Assembly: GCF_002234575.2 (NCBI RefSeq)
Contig: NZ_CP022464.2
Span: 744,001-808,000 of the forward strand
Length of the DNA: 64,000 bases
From: Enterocloster bolteae
Lineage (GTDB): Bacteria; Bacillota; Clostridia; Lachnospirales; Lachnospiraceae
Reading direction: 5' to 3'
Shown one piece after another: positions 42,822-51,546 of this stretch. The notes beneath the pieces are model-generated. The model did no database searches. It was not told where the DNA came from and saw nothing but the letters and a program-made list of their open reading frames with translations. Each line of letters begins with the position of its first letter. Positions within the stretch are counted from its first letter, which is position 1. The position numbers and the translations under genes are program-made.

Positions 42822-44336
42822 GTGGATGAGTATATATTGGAACTCAGGAATATCACGAAGCGTTTTCCCGGTGTAGTTGCTTTAAATGGCGTTCAGTTCC
42901 AGCTGAAACAGGGTGAGATACATGCATTAATGGGTGAAAATGGCGCAGGAAAATCCACATTGATTAAGGTAATTACCGGAGTACATGAACCGGAAGAGGG
43001 GGATATCCTGATTAACGGCAGGAAGGTGGTATTTAAAAACACCAATGATTCGGCAGCCAACAGTATAGCGGCTATTTATCAGCACAGTACGGTGTATCCA
43101 TATCTGAGCGTGACAGAAAATATATTTATCGGTCATGAGTCGCTGACAAGGGCGGGGTCTATTAAATGGAATGAGATGCATGGCAGGGCAAAGGAGCTTC
43201 TGATGAGTCTGGGATGCGACATCAATCCCAGGACAAGGATGGTAAATCTAAGTGTGGCGGAGCAGCAGATTGTGGAGATTTCAAAGGCAGTTTCCTCTAA
43301 AGCCCGGATTGTCATTATGGACGAGCCAACCGCCGCCCTGTCCAAGCGGGAATGTGAGGAGCTCTACCGCATAACGGAGAAGTTAAAAGCCGAGGGAACT
43401 TCCATCATATTTATTTCCCACAGGATGGAGGATATGTACAGGCTGGCAGACCGGGTTACTGTATTCAGGGACGCCAGATATATAGGTACATGGGATGTGG
43501 ATAAGATTTCTAAGGATGAGCTTATATCGGCTATGGTTGGACGCGAGGTTACCCAGCTGTATCCCAAGCAGGCGGTTCCCATTGGGGAAACAGCCCTTGA
43601 AGTAAAAGGACTTACAAAAAAAGGATACTTTAAGGACATCAGTTTTGATGTAAAGAAGGGCGAGATATTCGGTCTTACAGGTCTGGTTGGGGCGGGACGT
43701 TCCGAGGTGTGTCAGGGAATATGCGGTCTTTTAAAGCCGGATTCAGGAACGATACTTATAAACGGGGAGGAATGCAGCTTTACTCATCCGTCCCAGGCAT
43801 TGAAGAAGGGGGTTGGGTATCTGCCGGAGGACAGGCAGCAGCAGGGCCTGATTCTCTCATGGGAACTGTACAGGAACATGACCCTGTCTACGCTGGATAA
43901 ATATAACCGCCTGATTGGTATTGATACGGGAAGGGAACGGCAGGCGGGGAGGGAGCTATGTGAGAAGCTTCAAATCAAGGCCAAGAGTATATTTTCCAGA
44001 GCGGATTCACTGTCAGGAGGAAATCAGCAGAAGGTGGTATTTGCGAAGCTTCTGAACTCGGATGTGAATATTCTGCTGTTGGATGAGCCGACAAAGGGCG
44101 TGGATGTAGGCGCAAAGGCCCAGATTTACTCTATTATGTCTGACCTGGCTGCCCAGGGATATGCAATTATATTGGTTTCTTCCGAGATGCCTGAGGTCAT
44201 GTCTATGGCGGATAGGATTGGTGTCATGCATGAGGGGCATCTGGCGGCAATTTTTGATGCATCTCATGTGACTCAGGAGGAGATACTGGCGGCAGCTATG
44301 ACCGTCAAAGATGAAGATTTGAAAGAGGGAGCGTGA
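42822..44336 (+). CDS. Sugar ABC transporter ATPase (RhaT/RbsA-type, two ABC domains)
   Basis: No ATG fits; a GTG at 42822 (or TTG at 42819) follows GGGAGGTGGG and begins VDEYILELRNITKRFPG. The frame is open to 42756 but without a ribosome site. The roughly 504-residue protein has two ATPase domains in tandem: Walker A MGENGAGKSTLIKV, signature LSVAEQQIVEISKA and Walker B IVIMDEPTAAL in the first; a second domain with GLVGAGRSE in place of Walker A, LSGGNQQKVVFAKL and ILLLDEPTKGVDVG. This is the CUT2 ATPase layout. The two permeases and binding protein follow in the same operon. Confidence 0.92.
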   Translation: MDEYILELRNITKRFPGVVALNGVQFQLKQGEIHALMGENGAGKSTLIKVITGVHEPEEGDILINGRKVVFKNTNDSAANSIAAIYQHSTVYPYLSVTENIFIGHESLTRAGSIKWNEMHGRAKELLMSLGCDINPRTRMVNLSVAEQQIVEISKAVSSKARIVIMDEPTAALSKRECEELYRITEKLKAEGTSIIFISHRMEDMYRLADRVTVFRDARYIGTWDVDKISKDELISAMVGREVTQLYPKQAVPIGETALEVKGLTKKGYFKDISFDVKKGEIFGLTGLVGAGRSEVCQGICGLLKPDSGTILINGEECSFTHPSQALKKGVGYLPEDRQQQGLILSWELYRNMTLSTLDKYNRLIGIDTGRERQAGRELCEKLQIKAKSIFSRADSLSGGNQQKVVFAKLLNSDVNILLLDEPTKGVDVGAKAQIYSIMSDLAAQGYAIILVSSEMPEVMSMADRIGVMHEGHLAAIFDASHVTQEEILAAAMTVKDEDLKEGA

Positions 44337-45349
44337 GATGGATGAAAAGCATTTCAAGAGACTTTGATTTAAAACGCTTTGTGTCTCACAACATAAGGGA
44401 ACTTACGCTTTTTGCAATCCTTATTGTCATTGCGGTCCTGGTGCAGGTAAGGACAGGGGGACGTTTTTTGTCCAGCTCCAACTTAAATGACCTGCTGCGG
44501 GAAACTGCCATTCTTATGATGGTATCCGTTGGTATGATGATGGTCATACTGACAGGATGTATAGATTTGTCTCTGGGTTCTACCATGGGTCTGGCAGGGA
44601 TGATATGTGCTCTGACCTTAAGGGATCACAGGGAGACACCTATTATAGTAATCGTACTGATCGCATTGGGTATTGGTCTATTGGCCGGGCTGCTGAATGG
44701 TTTTATTGTGGCGAAACTGCGAATTTTTCCGCTGATAGGTACTCTGGGGGTATGTGATATGCTGAGAGGCCTGGTATATGTGTTCAGCAAAGGAGCCTGG
44801 GTAGGACAGGGAGACATGACCCAGGAATTCATGAGTATATCTACGGGTAAGGTTTTTGGAATCAATAATCTTGTATTTATCGCAATCCTCATAACAGTTA
44901 TGGGATACATATTCCTGCAGTATTTCAGGAATGGAAGATATATGTATGCAGTTGGAAACAATGAGCTTTCTGCCAAGATAAGCGGCATTAATCCGGTAAG
45001 GACTAAATTTCTGGCCTATGTGATTAACGGTATGATAGCGGGCCTGGCAGGAATGCTGTGGATATGCAAGTTCGGCAACGCCCAGGGAGAGTCCTGCAGC
45101 AGCTATGAATTAAACGTAATTGCATCTGTGGTGTTGGGAGGGGTATTTATTACCGGAGGTTCTGGAAAAGTGGGCGGCGTGGTATTGGGAGTACTGCTTT
45201 TTGGAACACTGAATAATATTCTGCCGTTGATACAGGTTTCTTCATTCTGGCAAATGGGTATCAAAGGGTTTGTCATCATTGCTTCTGTTGTAATCAACTC
45301 CATTACACAGCAGCATATGGACAAGAAGGCATTGCAGGGGAGGGATTAA
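44333..45349 (+). CDS. Sugar ABC transporter permease, CUT2 family
   Basis: This 338-residue membrane protein of the BPD_transp_2 family has about nine helices, MVSVGMMMVILTGCIDLSLGSTMGL, AGLLNGFIVAKLRIFPLIGTLG, and the ATPase-contact motif YAVGNNELSAKISGIN. The start is probably the GTG overlapping the preceding stop (GTGA); an ATG nine bases on is possible. It would pair with the next, related permease as a RhaP/RhaQ-like heterodimer carrying a pentose or deoxysugar. Confidence 0.92.
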   Translation: MRWMKSISRDFDLKRFVSHNIRELTLFAILIVIAVLVQVRTGGRFLSSSNLNDLLRETAILMMVSVGMMMVILTGCIDLSLGSTMGLAGMICALTLRDHRETPIIVIVLIALGIGLLAGLLNGFIVAKLRIFPLIGTLGVCDMLRGLVYVFSKGAWVGQGDMTQEFMSISTGKVFGINNLVFIAILITVMGYIFLQYFRNGRYMYAVGNNELSAKISGINPVRTKFLAYVINGMIAGLAGMLWICKFGNAQGESCSSYELNVIASVVLGGVFITGGSGKVGGVVLGVLLFGTLNNILPLIQVSSFWQMGIKGFVIIASVVINSITQQHMDKKALQGRD

Positions 45350-45351
45350 TT

Positions 45352-46377
45352 ATGGAAGGAACAGCAAAGACAAGATCCCATTCCTTAAAATCCGTTTTAT
45401 TCCAATGGGAAACAATGATATTTGTAATATTCATTATCATAAATATTATTAACATCAACCTGTCCAGTAATTATCTGAACTTTAACAATATGATGAACAA
45501 TATGGTGGTGTTCATGGATAAGGCGCTTATGGTATTTACCACCATGATGGTACTTCTTTTGGGAGAGATAGATATTTCCATAGCATCTATTATGTGTCTT
45601 TCTGGATGCTGTACGGGCGTTGCGTTCGAGGCGGGGCTGCCCATTGTTCCGGCCATGATGGTGGGACTGCTGGTGGGGGCAGCCTGCGGCTTCTTTAACG
45701 GCATTCTGCTGGTGGCATTTCCGGATTTGAATTCCACCATTGTCACACTGGGCAATCAAATACTGTTTCGGGGAATTGCCTATATGATTCTGGAAGATAA
45801 GCCCATTACATCCATTTCCTCCAAGATGTCATTTTTGGCATGGAGCAAGGTGGCGGGAATTCCCCTGATTCTGATTGTATTCTTTGTGGAGACATTGATA
45901 TTTGCATTTGTGATTCACAGGACAAAATTCGGACGTTCCCTGTATGCCATTGGAAGCAATGCCAAAGCCAGCCGGTTTTCCGGTATAAAGACCAATCAGA
46001 TTAAGGTACTGGTTTTTACCCTCAGCGGATTATGCGCAGGATTTGCAGGGCTTTTTCTTATCTCAAAGCTGGGAAGCGCCAGGGCCAGTATTGCAAAAGG
46101 ATACGAGATGGAAGTCATAGCAATGGCAATCCTGGGCGGAGTCAGCACTGCAGGAGGAAAGGGAAAGGTTCTGGGCGCTGTTCTGGGAGTGTTTTCAATC
46201 GGATTCCTGCGGTATGGACTTGGAATTGTAAATGTTTCATCGCAGATTCTCATGATTATTATTGGAGCGCTGCTGGTAGTAGCGGTTGCGATTCCTAATC
46301 TAAAGGAAGTGATTTCTGAATCTGCCTCAGGCAGGTGGATTAGACAACGTGTCATACATAACAAACAAAAATACTAA
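45352..46377 (+). CDS. Sugar ABC transporter permease, CUT2 family, second subunit
   Basis: The 341-residue permease is paralogous to the preceding one: NMVVFMDKALMVFTTMMVLLLGEIDISIASIM, GFFNGILLVAFPDLNSTIVTLG, YAIGSNAKASRFSGIKTNQIK and a GGVSTAGGKGK segment. It has about nine hydrophobic helices and a basic, amphipathic C-terminal tail. The gap to the first permease is 2 bp, to the binding-protein gene 15 bp. Two different permeases rather than one is typical of the rhamnose-type (RhaTPQS) and AI-2-type importers. Confidence 0.92.
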   Translation: MEGTAKTRSHSLKSVLFQWETMIFVIFIIINIININLSSNYLNFNNMMNNMVVFMDKALMVFTTMMVLLLGEIDISIASIMCLSGCCTGVAFEAGLPIVPAMMVGLLVGAACGFFNGILLVAFPDLNSTIVTLGNQILFRGIAYMILEDKPITSISSKMSFLAWSKVAGIPLILIVFFVETLIFAFVIHRTKFGRSLYAIGSNAKASRFSGIKTNQIKVLVFTLSGLCAGFAGLFLISKLGSARASIAKGYEMEVIAMAILGGVSTAGGKGKVLGAVLGVFSIGFLRYGLGIVNVSSQILMIIIGALLVVAVAIPNLKEVISESASGRWIRQRVIHNKQKY

Positions 46378-46392
46378 AGGAGGAAAAAGATT

Positions 46393-47520
46393 ATGAAGAA
46401 ACGCACATTATCACTTATGCTTGCGGCAGCTATGGTACTGGGGAGTCTGACCGGATGCAGCACGGGGCAGAAGGAGGAAAGCAAAGAGACAGCGGCTGTT
46501 ACGGAGGCCGCCAAAGCTGGAGAGGATGCAGCGGCTGCAGCGGCACAGGAAGCAGGCACACAGCCTGAGGATGGAGAGAAAAAGGTATATGCATTTGTAT
46601 CTAAGACAGCGGCAGACCCCATATTCCTTTTGATGTTTGACGGATACAAGGCAGCCTGTGACAAACTTGGAGTGGAAGCTGTTTACCGTGGAGCTGACCA
46701 GCCCACAGCTGAAAAAGAAATTGAGATCATTACCCAGCTTATCGCCCAGAATGTGGATGCCATTACGGTAATTGGCGCAGATTTTAATGCCCTGCAGCCT
46801 ATTCTACAGCAGGCAATGTCCCAGGGAATAGCAGTAAATTCCGTGGACACGGCAGTGAACCCTGACAGCCGTCAGGTACATGTGGAGCAGTGCAGCATCG
46901 ACGAGGTGGGAAGGGCCCAAATGCAGTCTGCCCTGGCAATCTGCGGAGGACCTGGCAGCTCAGGAAAGATAGGCATACTTTCCGCAAATCCTGAATCCCA
47001 GCTTCATGCCGACTGGTGTAAAGCAATGCTTCTGGAGGTTGAGGAACATCCAGAAGACTATAAGAACATTGAAGTGCTGGATATAGCTTATGGCGATGAC
47101 CTTCCTGACAAGTCCACAAGCGAGGCCCAGGCCATGCTTCAGAACAATCCGGACCTCAAAGCAATCATCTCCCCTACAACGGTAGGCATACTGGCAGCAG
47201 CCAAGGTGATCCAGGACCAGGGTTCTGACTGCAAGGTAACCGGAGTCGGCCTGCCCTCTGAGATGGCGCCTTATATTGAAAATGGAATCTGTTATGACGC
47301 CTATCTGTGGAATCCGCTGGACCAGGGAGCGTTAGGAGCATACTCTGCCCATGCACTGGTTACAGGAGCTGCAACCGGCAAGGTTGGGGACATTGTGGAT
47401 GCCGGTGACTTGGGAAAATTCACCATCGAGGAATACTATGACGGAGGAACCCAGGTGCTTTTAGGAGAGCCGCTGCGTTTTGACAAGGATAATATTGCCC
47501 AGTGGAAGGATAAATTTTAA
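46393..47520 (+). CDS. Sugar-binding lipoprotein of the ABC importer, RhaS-like
   Basis: The 375-residue protein has a lipoprotein signal ending LGSLTGCS (lipid-modified Cys at about 22), an Ala/Glu-rich linker, then a type-I periplasmic binding fold at about 58-370. YAFVSKTAADPIFLLMFDGY, QNVDAITVIGADF, VNSVDTA and the hinge-region VTGVGLPSEMAPYIENGI with LWNPLDQGALG resemble RhaS/LsrB-type binding proteins. AGGAGG precedes the ATG. It delivers the substrate to the two permeases encoded upstream; given the neighbouring enzymes this is probably a pentulose, pentitol or related sugar. Confidence 0.9.
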   Translation: MKKRTLSLMLAAAMVLGSLTGCSTGQKEESKETAAVTEAAKAGEDAAAAAAQEAGTQPEDGEKKVYAFVSKTAADPIFLLMFDGYKAACDKLGVEAVYRGADQPTAEKEIEIITQLIAQNVDAITVIGADFNALQPILQQAMSQGIAVNSVDTAVNPDSRQVHVEQCSIDEVGRAQMQSALAICGGPGSSGKIGILSANPESQLHADWCKAMLLEVEEHPEDYKNIEVLDIAYGDDLPDKSTSEAQAMLQNNPDLKAIISPTTVGILAAAKVIQDQGSDCKVTGVGLPSEMAPYIENGICYDAYLWNPLDQGALGAYSAHALVTGAATGKVGDIVDAGDLGKFTIEEYYDGGTQVLLGEPLRFDKDNIAQWKDKF

Positions 47521-47546
47521 CAGGAAACCTATTTTCGTATCAGAGA

Positions 47547-47580
47547 GGAGACTGCCCGTGAAAACGGGTGGTCTCCTTTT
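47547..47580 (+). terminator. Terminator after the ABC operon
   Basis: GGAGAC...CCCGT pairs with ACGGG...GTCTCC and TTTT follows. Confidence 0.8.
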
Positions 47581-47673
47581 GAGTGCTGCGCGGTTTTGTC
47601 CGGTATGATATAGGGAGATAAAGGCGGGGGAATTCCAGCACTTTCTGTTTATGGAAATTTAATTCTTCCTTTC

Positions 47674-47741
47674 TTGACAATCCATGGCATATGTGTTTAT
47701 AATTGGGTTCGTGACATATTGTCACAAATGACATTATGTCA
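47674..47741 (+). promoter_or_regulatory. tetR promoter with double palindromic operator
   Basis: TTGACA (47674-47679), 18 bp and TATAAT (47698-47703) form a consensus promoter. Immediately after it lie GTGACA-TAT-TGTCAC (47711-47725) and TGACAT-T-ATGTCA (47729-47741), two perfect palindromes whose centres are 17 bp apart. This is a strong candidate operator for the TetR protein encoded 52 bp downstream. Confidence 0.8.
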
Positions 47742-47792
47742 CCAAGAGGAATATGATTGTATCTTACAAAAGAGGGCTAGGAGGCTGGATTC

Positions 47793-48425
47793 ATGCCTAC
47801 ACAACGGTTTTTGAAACTAAAGGAAGAGAAGAAGCAGGCAATACTGGAAGCGGCGGTCCACGAATTCTCAAGGGTTCCTTATTCATCTGCATCCATCAAC
47901 CAGATTATCAAGGAGGCAGACATATCCAGAGGGAGCTTTTATACATATTTTGAAGATAAGGACGACCTGATGCGGTATATGCTCAGAGGCTTCAGGGATA
48001 ACTGCCAGGAGAGGATCTTCAGAACCCTGAAGGAACAGGGGGGAAATCCCTTTGGCACAGCCCTTAAGCTTCTGGAGGCAGTGGTGGATGAGGACCATGG
48101 AGGCCTGGGCTATAAGATGTACAGGAATATGCTGTCGGATTTAAGTGTGGTGGACCAGAACCATTTATTTGGAATCAAGGGCTTTCTGCTTCAGGATGAG
48201 TCCTATGGTGAATTCGTTCATAAGCTTTATGAAGGGATTGACAGGGAACGTTATCCCATTGATGAAGAGACCCTGTCGTATCTGGTGGACATGACCATGC
48301 TTATTATCATCAGGGCTGTAACGCTGTATTATAAGAATGTGGTGGACCGGGAAAAACTTCTGGAAGTGACAAAGAAGGAAATGCTTATATTGGAATACGG
48401 TGTCTGCCGTAACACCGGAAACTGA
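47793..48425 (+). CDS. TetR-family transcriptional regulator
   Basis: The 210-residue protein has a TetR DNA-binding domain at residues 10-57 (AILEAAVHEFSRVPYSSASI, EADISRGSFYTYFEDKDDL) and a helical ligand domain after it. AGGAGG lies about 15 bp before the ATG. It is followed after 35 bp by the first of two TolC-like genes in the same direction with no promoter visible between them. Together with the double palindrome in its own promoter this suggests an autoregulated repressor of that three-gene operon, released by a small molecule or drug. Confidence 0.92.
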   Translation: MPTQRFLKLKEEKKQAILEAAVHEFSRVPYSSASINQIIKEADISRGSFYTYFEDKDDLMRYMLRGFRDNCQERIFRTLKEQGGNPFGTALKLLEAVVDEDHGGLGYKMYRNMLSDLSVVDQNHLFGIKGFLLQDESYGEFVHKLYEGIDRERYPIDEETLSYLVDMTMLIIIRAVTLYYKNVVDREKLLEVTKKEMLILEYGVCRNTGN

Positions 48426-48460
48426 CGTGATAAGGAAACACAGAAAAGAGGAGATAAGAG

Positions 48461-49696
48461 ATGAAGAATTTAAGGAACAGGAAATACGGATACCGGGCAG
48501 CAGCTGTCCTGGCAGCCATTACCATGGCCGGGACAATGCCCCTGACCTCATTTGCGGCCAGCGGGAAAAGGCCCAATGTAAGCAAGCCGGATGACGCCCA
48601 TACGATTGCAGAGCCGCCTGCACCTGATATCAACAAGGATATAAGTCCTGAATTCGCATACAGCGAGGATAAATGGGCCTCCCTCAGGGATAATGTGCTG
48701 GAATTCGGGGAGTTAAAGGACTTGGTGCATGAGTACAACCCAACGGTCCGCAGCAACCGGTCTACCTATAAGGATCAGAAGGGCAAGGACCTGAATGCGG
48801 CCTACGATGATTATATGGATGATATTGATGCCATCTGGAATAATGCAGACAGCGACGATGACGTGGCATGGGCCACAGCCAGGTTCCAGGTGGGCGTACT
48901 CCAGCAGCAGGCCGACAATAACTATCAGGACGCGGACATGGAGAAGATTCAGTATGACCAGACAGAGGCAGGACTTGTGTATCAGGCCCAGCAGCTGATG
49001 GTGACTTATGAGCAGTCACGGTACAATATGGAAAATCTTCAGAGCGCCAGGAATCTGATGCAGGCCCAGTATGAAGCAACCGCAGCCCGCCAGGCAGCCG
49101 GCATGGCAACCCAGGCAGATGTGCTGAGTGCATTAAAGAGTGTACAGGACCAGGATACGGCTATCCTTACTGCACAGAAATCAGCTGACAATGTCCACAG
49201 GAGTCTCTGTCTGATGTTAGGATGGGCAGTGGACGGACAGCCTGAGATTAGGGATGTGCCCGAGCCTGATTTGAACCGGATTGCATCTATGAATCCGGAC
49301 GCTGATATGGAGACGGCCATCGCGAATAATTATGATGTGAAATATTTTGAGAAGAAGGCCGGCAACCTGACCAGCCAGTACCTGATTGACTCCAACCAGG
49401 CACAGATCCAGGATGCAAAGGATAAGGCGGCCAAATCCCTTAGAAACCAGTACAATGCAGTACTTACGGGACGTGATTCCCTGAACGCGGCCGTGATGGC
49501 CCTGGATGTTGCCTCCGTTAACCTGAACACGGCAACGGCCAAGAGAGCGGTAGGCGAAATTACAGAGCTGGAATACCAGAATGTGCTTAACAGCTATATA
49601 TCCGCCAAGAACAGTGTGGAGACAGATAAGCTTCAGCTTCTGCTGGCCATGGAAGCCTATGATTGGAATGTAAAAGGTCTCACAACCTCCAATTAG
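48461..49696 (+). CDS. TolC-like exported protein 1
   Basis: The 411-residue protein has a signal peptide (basic start, hydrophobic core, cleavage near TSFAA at about residue 32). The mature part is mostly long amphipathic helices with outer-membrane-efflux-protein signatures: ELKDLVHEYNPTVRSNR near residue 87, AAGMATQADVLSALKSV near 218, and a repeat of this half later with AVGEITELEYQNVLNSYISA near 365 and a WNVKG end. The organism appears to be a monoderm, so the protein cannot work as a classic outer-membrane channel; it may be a wall-associated or membrane-anchored helical protein. It is co-directional with TetR and a second TolC-like gene. Confidence 0.8.
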   Translation: MKNLRNRKYGYRAAAVLAAITMAGTMPLTSFAASGKRPNVSKPDDAHTIAEPPAPDINKDISPEFAYSEDKWASLRDNVLEFGELKDLVHEYNPTVRSNRSTYKDQKGKDLNAAYDDYMDDIDAIWNNADSDDDVAWATARFQVGVLQQQADNNYQDADMEKIQYDQTEAGLVYQAQQLMVTYEQSRYNMENLQSARNLMQAQYEATAARQAAGMATQADVLSALKSVQDQDTAILTAQKSADNVHRSLCLMLGWAVDGQPEIRDVPEPDLNRIASMNPDADMETAIANNYDVKYFEKKAGNLTSQYLIDSNQAQIQDAKDKAAKSLRNQYNAVLTGRDSLNAAVMALDVASVNLNTATAKRAVGEITELEYQNVLNSYISAKNSVETDKLQLLLAMEAYDWNVKGLTTSN

Positions 49697-49728
49697 GCCG
49701 GTTGAAGAAAGGTAAGGAGGTTGGACAG

Positions 49729-50928
49729 ATGAATATGAACAGACGAAAAGGCTTCATGGCTTTGTCGCTGGCAGCCGTGATGGCGGTGGGCGGTGCAGGC
49801 GCTGCGCTGGCAGACGAGCCGGGAGTGGTGCCGGGTGATACGTACACAGAGGCCATGGCCCGGATCCAGGACAGCCACATGGAGTACGATGAATTGACAG
49901 ATCTTATTAAGAACTGCTATGCCCCTATAAAAAGCGCGTACTCCATGATTGATACCATGGAAGAGGACCAGGGAAGCATTGCAACGGCTATGCGAGTGGT
50001 GGCTGATGATTATATGTCCCAGGCAGACCAGCTGGCAGATGTTCTGGGCAGCGGTAATCCTGCGGTCATGCAGGTGGTGGGAGGTGCCAGGATGCTGCGT
50101 TCCAGCGCAGGGTCCATGGACCGTTCCATTGAGCGCAGCAAGTCCAGCCGGAGCGTGGACCGCCAGGTGAACATGATTGTGTCCGGTGCGGAGACTCTGA
50201 TGAACCAGTATGAGTATTACCTGGCACAGAGGACTGTGGTAGCCAAGGCATTGGAGATAGCCCAGACAGCCCAGGCCATACAGCAGACCATGCAGGCCCA
50301 GGGGCTTGCGGTGGATGCAGACGTGCTTTCGGCCGCAGCCCAGCTGTCCTCGGCAAAATCCCAGCTGGAGAGTATAGATGCGGGAATTGACCAGATATAT
50401 AAGACCCTCTGTTACTACACCGGATGGGAGAAAGGCGCGGATACTGTCATTGGCCCGGTTCCGGCAGCAGACCCATCGGTTATCGGAACCCTGGATTTGA
50501 CATCCGACAAGGAAACCGCGGTAAACAACAACTACAGCCTGATCAGCATGCGGAGCGGTTCAGGGTCAGGGATGAGCGACTTCCAGGTCCGAACCACCAA
50601 AGAAATGACGCAGAAGGCCAATAAGATGCGTACCGTGGACTACTCAGAGGACCAGCTCCGTTCTGATATGCAGACATTGTATGACACCATACTGGAGAAA
50701 AAAGCAGCCTATGATTCAGCCTCCACTGCGTACCAGAGCGCCCAGCTCACATGGAATGCAGCGCAGATTCAGAGGCAGAATGGAACGCTGAGCCAGATTC
50801 AGTTCATGCAGCAGGAGCTGGCCTATCTCCAGGCCCAGTCCGGATTTAAGTGTGCTGACCTGAATCTCCAGCAGGCACTGCGCAATTATCAATGGGCTGT
50901 AAAAGGCGTCAGCGTTAGCGCCGGTTAA
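49729..50928 (+). CDS. TolC-like exported protein 2
   Basis: Starting at the ATG at 49729 after AAGGAGG gives 399 residues with a signal peptide (MNMNRRKGFMALSLAAVMAV..., cleavage after ALADE-type Ala at about 27). The mature protein is predominantly helical, Gln/Ala-rich, with LTDLIKNCYAPIKSAYSMID near the start, AVDADVLSAAAQLSSAKSQ in the middle and QNGTLSQIQFMQQELAYLQA and QWAVKGV at the end, parallel to the first protein's pattern. The two are diverged paralogues (33 bp apart). No adaptor protein, RND or ABC pump is encoded beside them. Confidence 0.75.
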   Translation: MNMNRRKGFMALSLAAVMAVGGAGAALADEPGVVPGDTYTEAMARIQDSHMEYDELTDLIKNCYAPIKSAYSMIDTMEEDQGSIATAMRVVADDYMSQADQLADVLGSGNPAVMQVVGGARMLRSSAGSMDRSIERSKSSRSVDRQVNMIVSGAETLMNQYEYYLAQRTVVAKALEIAQTAQAIQQTMQAQGLAVDADVLSAAAQLSSAKSQLESIDAGIDQIYKTLCYYTGWEKGADTVIGPVPAADPSVIGTLDLTSDKETAVNNNYSLISMRSGSGSGMSDFQVRTTKEMTQKANKMRTVDYSEDQLRSDMQTLYDTILEKKAAYDSASTAYQSAQLTWNAAQIQRQNGTLSQIQFMQQELAYLQAQSGFKCADLNLQQALRNYQWAVKGVSVSAG

Positions 50929-50942
50929 ATGTAAATTACAGT

Positions 50943-51005
50943 AAAACCCTATTTTTACCAGCTTTGTTACATTTGCAACAAAACGGAGGTGAAAATAGGG
51001 TTTTT
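50943..51005 (+). terminator. Terminator after the TolC-like pair
   Basis: AAAACCCTATTTTT pairs with AAAATAGGGTTTTT around a 35-nt loop that itself contains TTTGTT/AACAAA. Confidence 0.75.
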
Positions 51006-51169
51006 CTCTGACTTTTAGTTTAAAATTTACAAAAACTATATAAATTTAATGCGTCAATCCCTTGAATTTAGTGGAAAAAAATGTTATTCTAAGTACATAG
51101 GGGCATGTATAATTATTCAGAGGAGGGTGGTAACCAGTAGTCGGTTTTGTTTTGAATTGAGGTGATTCT

Positions 51170-51424
51170 ATGTTAACGAAACAAGTTGACAGCAGGGAAA
51201 GAGTCTTTAGGCCAATCCCTATTTCTTATTTGATTCAGACGGCAAATCAATTTGACTGCGATATTTTTGTCACCAGCGATAAGTATACAGCAAATGTCAA
51301 GCAATACGACGAAGTAAAGAATCTTAGAATGACAGGTTTTCTGACTTTTTACTTTAAGGGAAGTGACGAGCTGGAGGCCGAGGACAGGATTCAGAAGATT
51401 CTGTGGGAGGATAATGAAGGATAA
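51170..51424 (+). CDS. HPr-like domain protein lacking phosphorylation residues
   Basis: This 84-residue protein aligns over its length with the HPr phosphocarrier fold: a beta strand, then RPIPISYLIQTANQFDCDIFV in place of the usual GxHARPA helix start, a second strand, NLRMTGFLTF in place of the regulatory Ser-46 loop, and GSDELEAEDRIQKIL for the last helix. The PTS phosphorylation site His-15 is missing (Phe-Arg-Pro instead of His-Ala-Arg-Pro) and Ser-46 is replaced by Arg. It therefore cannot act as an ordinary phosphocarrier and may be a binding or regulatory homologue. It is a single gene between two terminators, with an AGGTGATT site before the ATG. Confidence 0.7.
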   Translation: MLTKQVDSRERVFRPIPISYLIQTANQFDCDIFVTSDKYTANVKQYDEVKNLRMTGFLTFYFKGSDELEAEDRIQKILWEDNEG

Positions 51425-51455
51425 GGAGCGTACATAACTATGTGTGTACAAAATT

Positions 51456-51490
51456 AAACGAGGACAGGGAGACCGGTCCTCGTTTATTGA
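51456..51490 (+). terminator. Terminator after the HPr-like gene
   Basis: AAACGAGGAC and GTCCTCGTTT form a perfect 10-bp stem followed by ATTGATTTT. It is GC-capped and fits a rho-independent terminator moderately well. Confidence 0.7.
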
Positions 51491-51546
51491 TTTTATGATG
51501 TTTGCAACGATTTAATTATACCATCCAGTTATACCATTCAATTACA

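Noticed and set aside
46393..47520. AI-2 (LsrB) uptake as the function of the ABC importer
   Set aside because: The binding protein shares the general family, but no lsrK, lsrF or lsrG genes are present and the neighbours are ketopentose enzymes.
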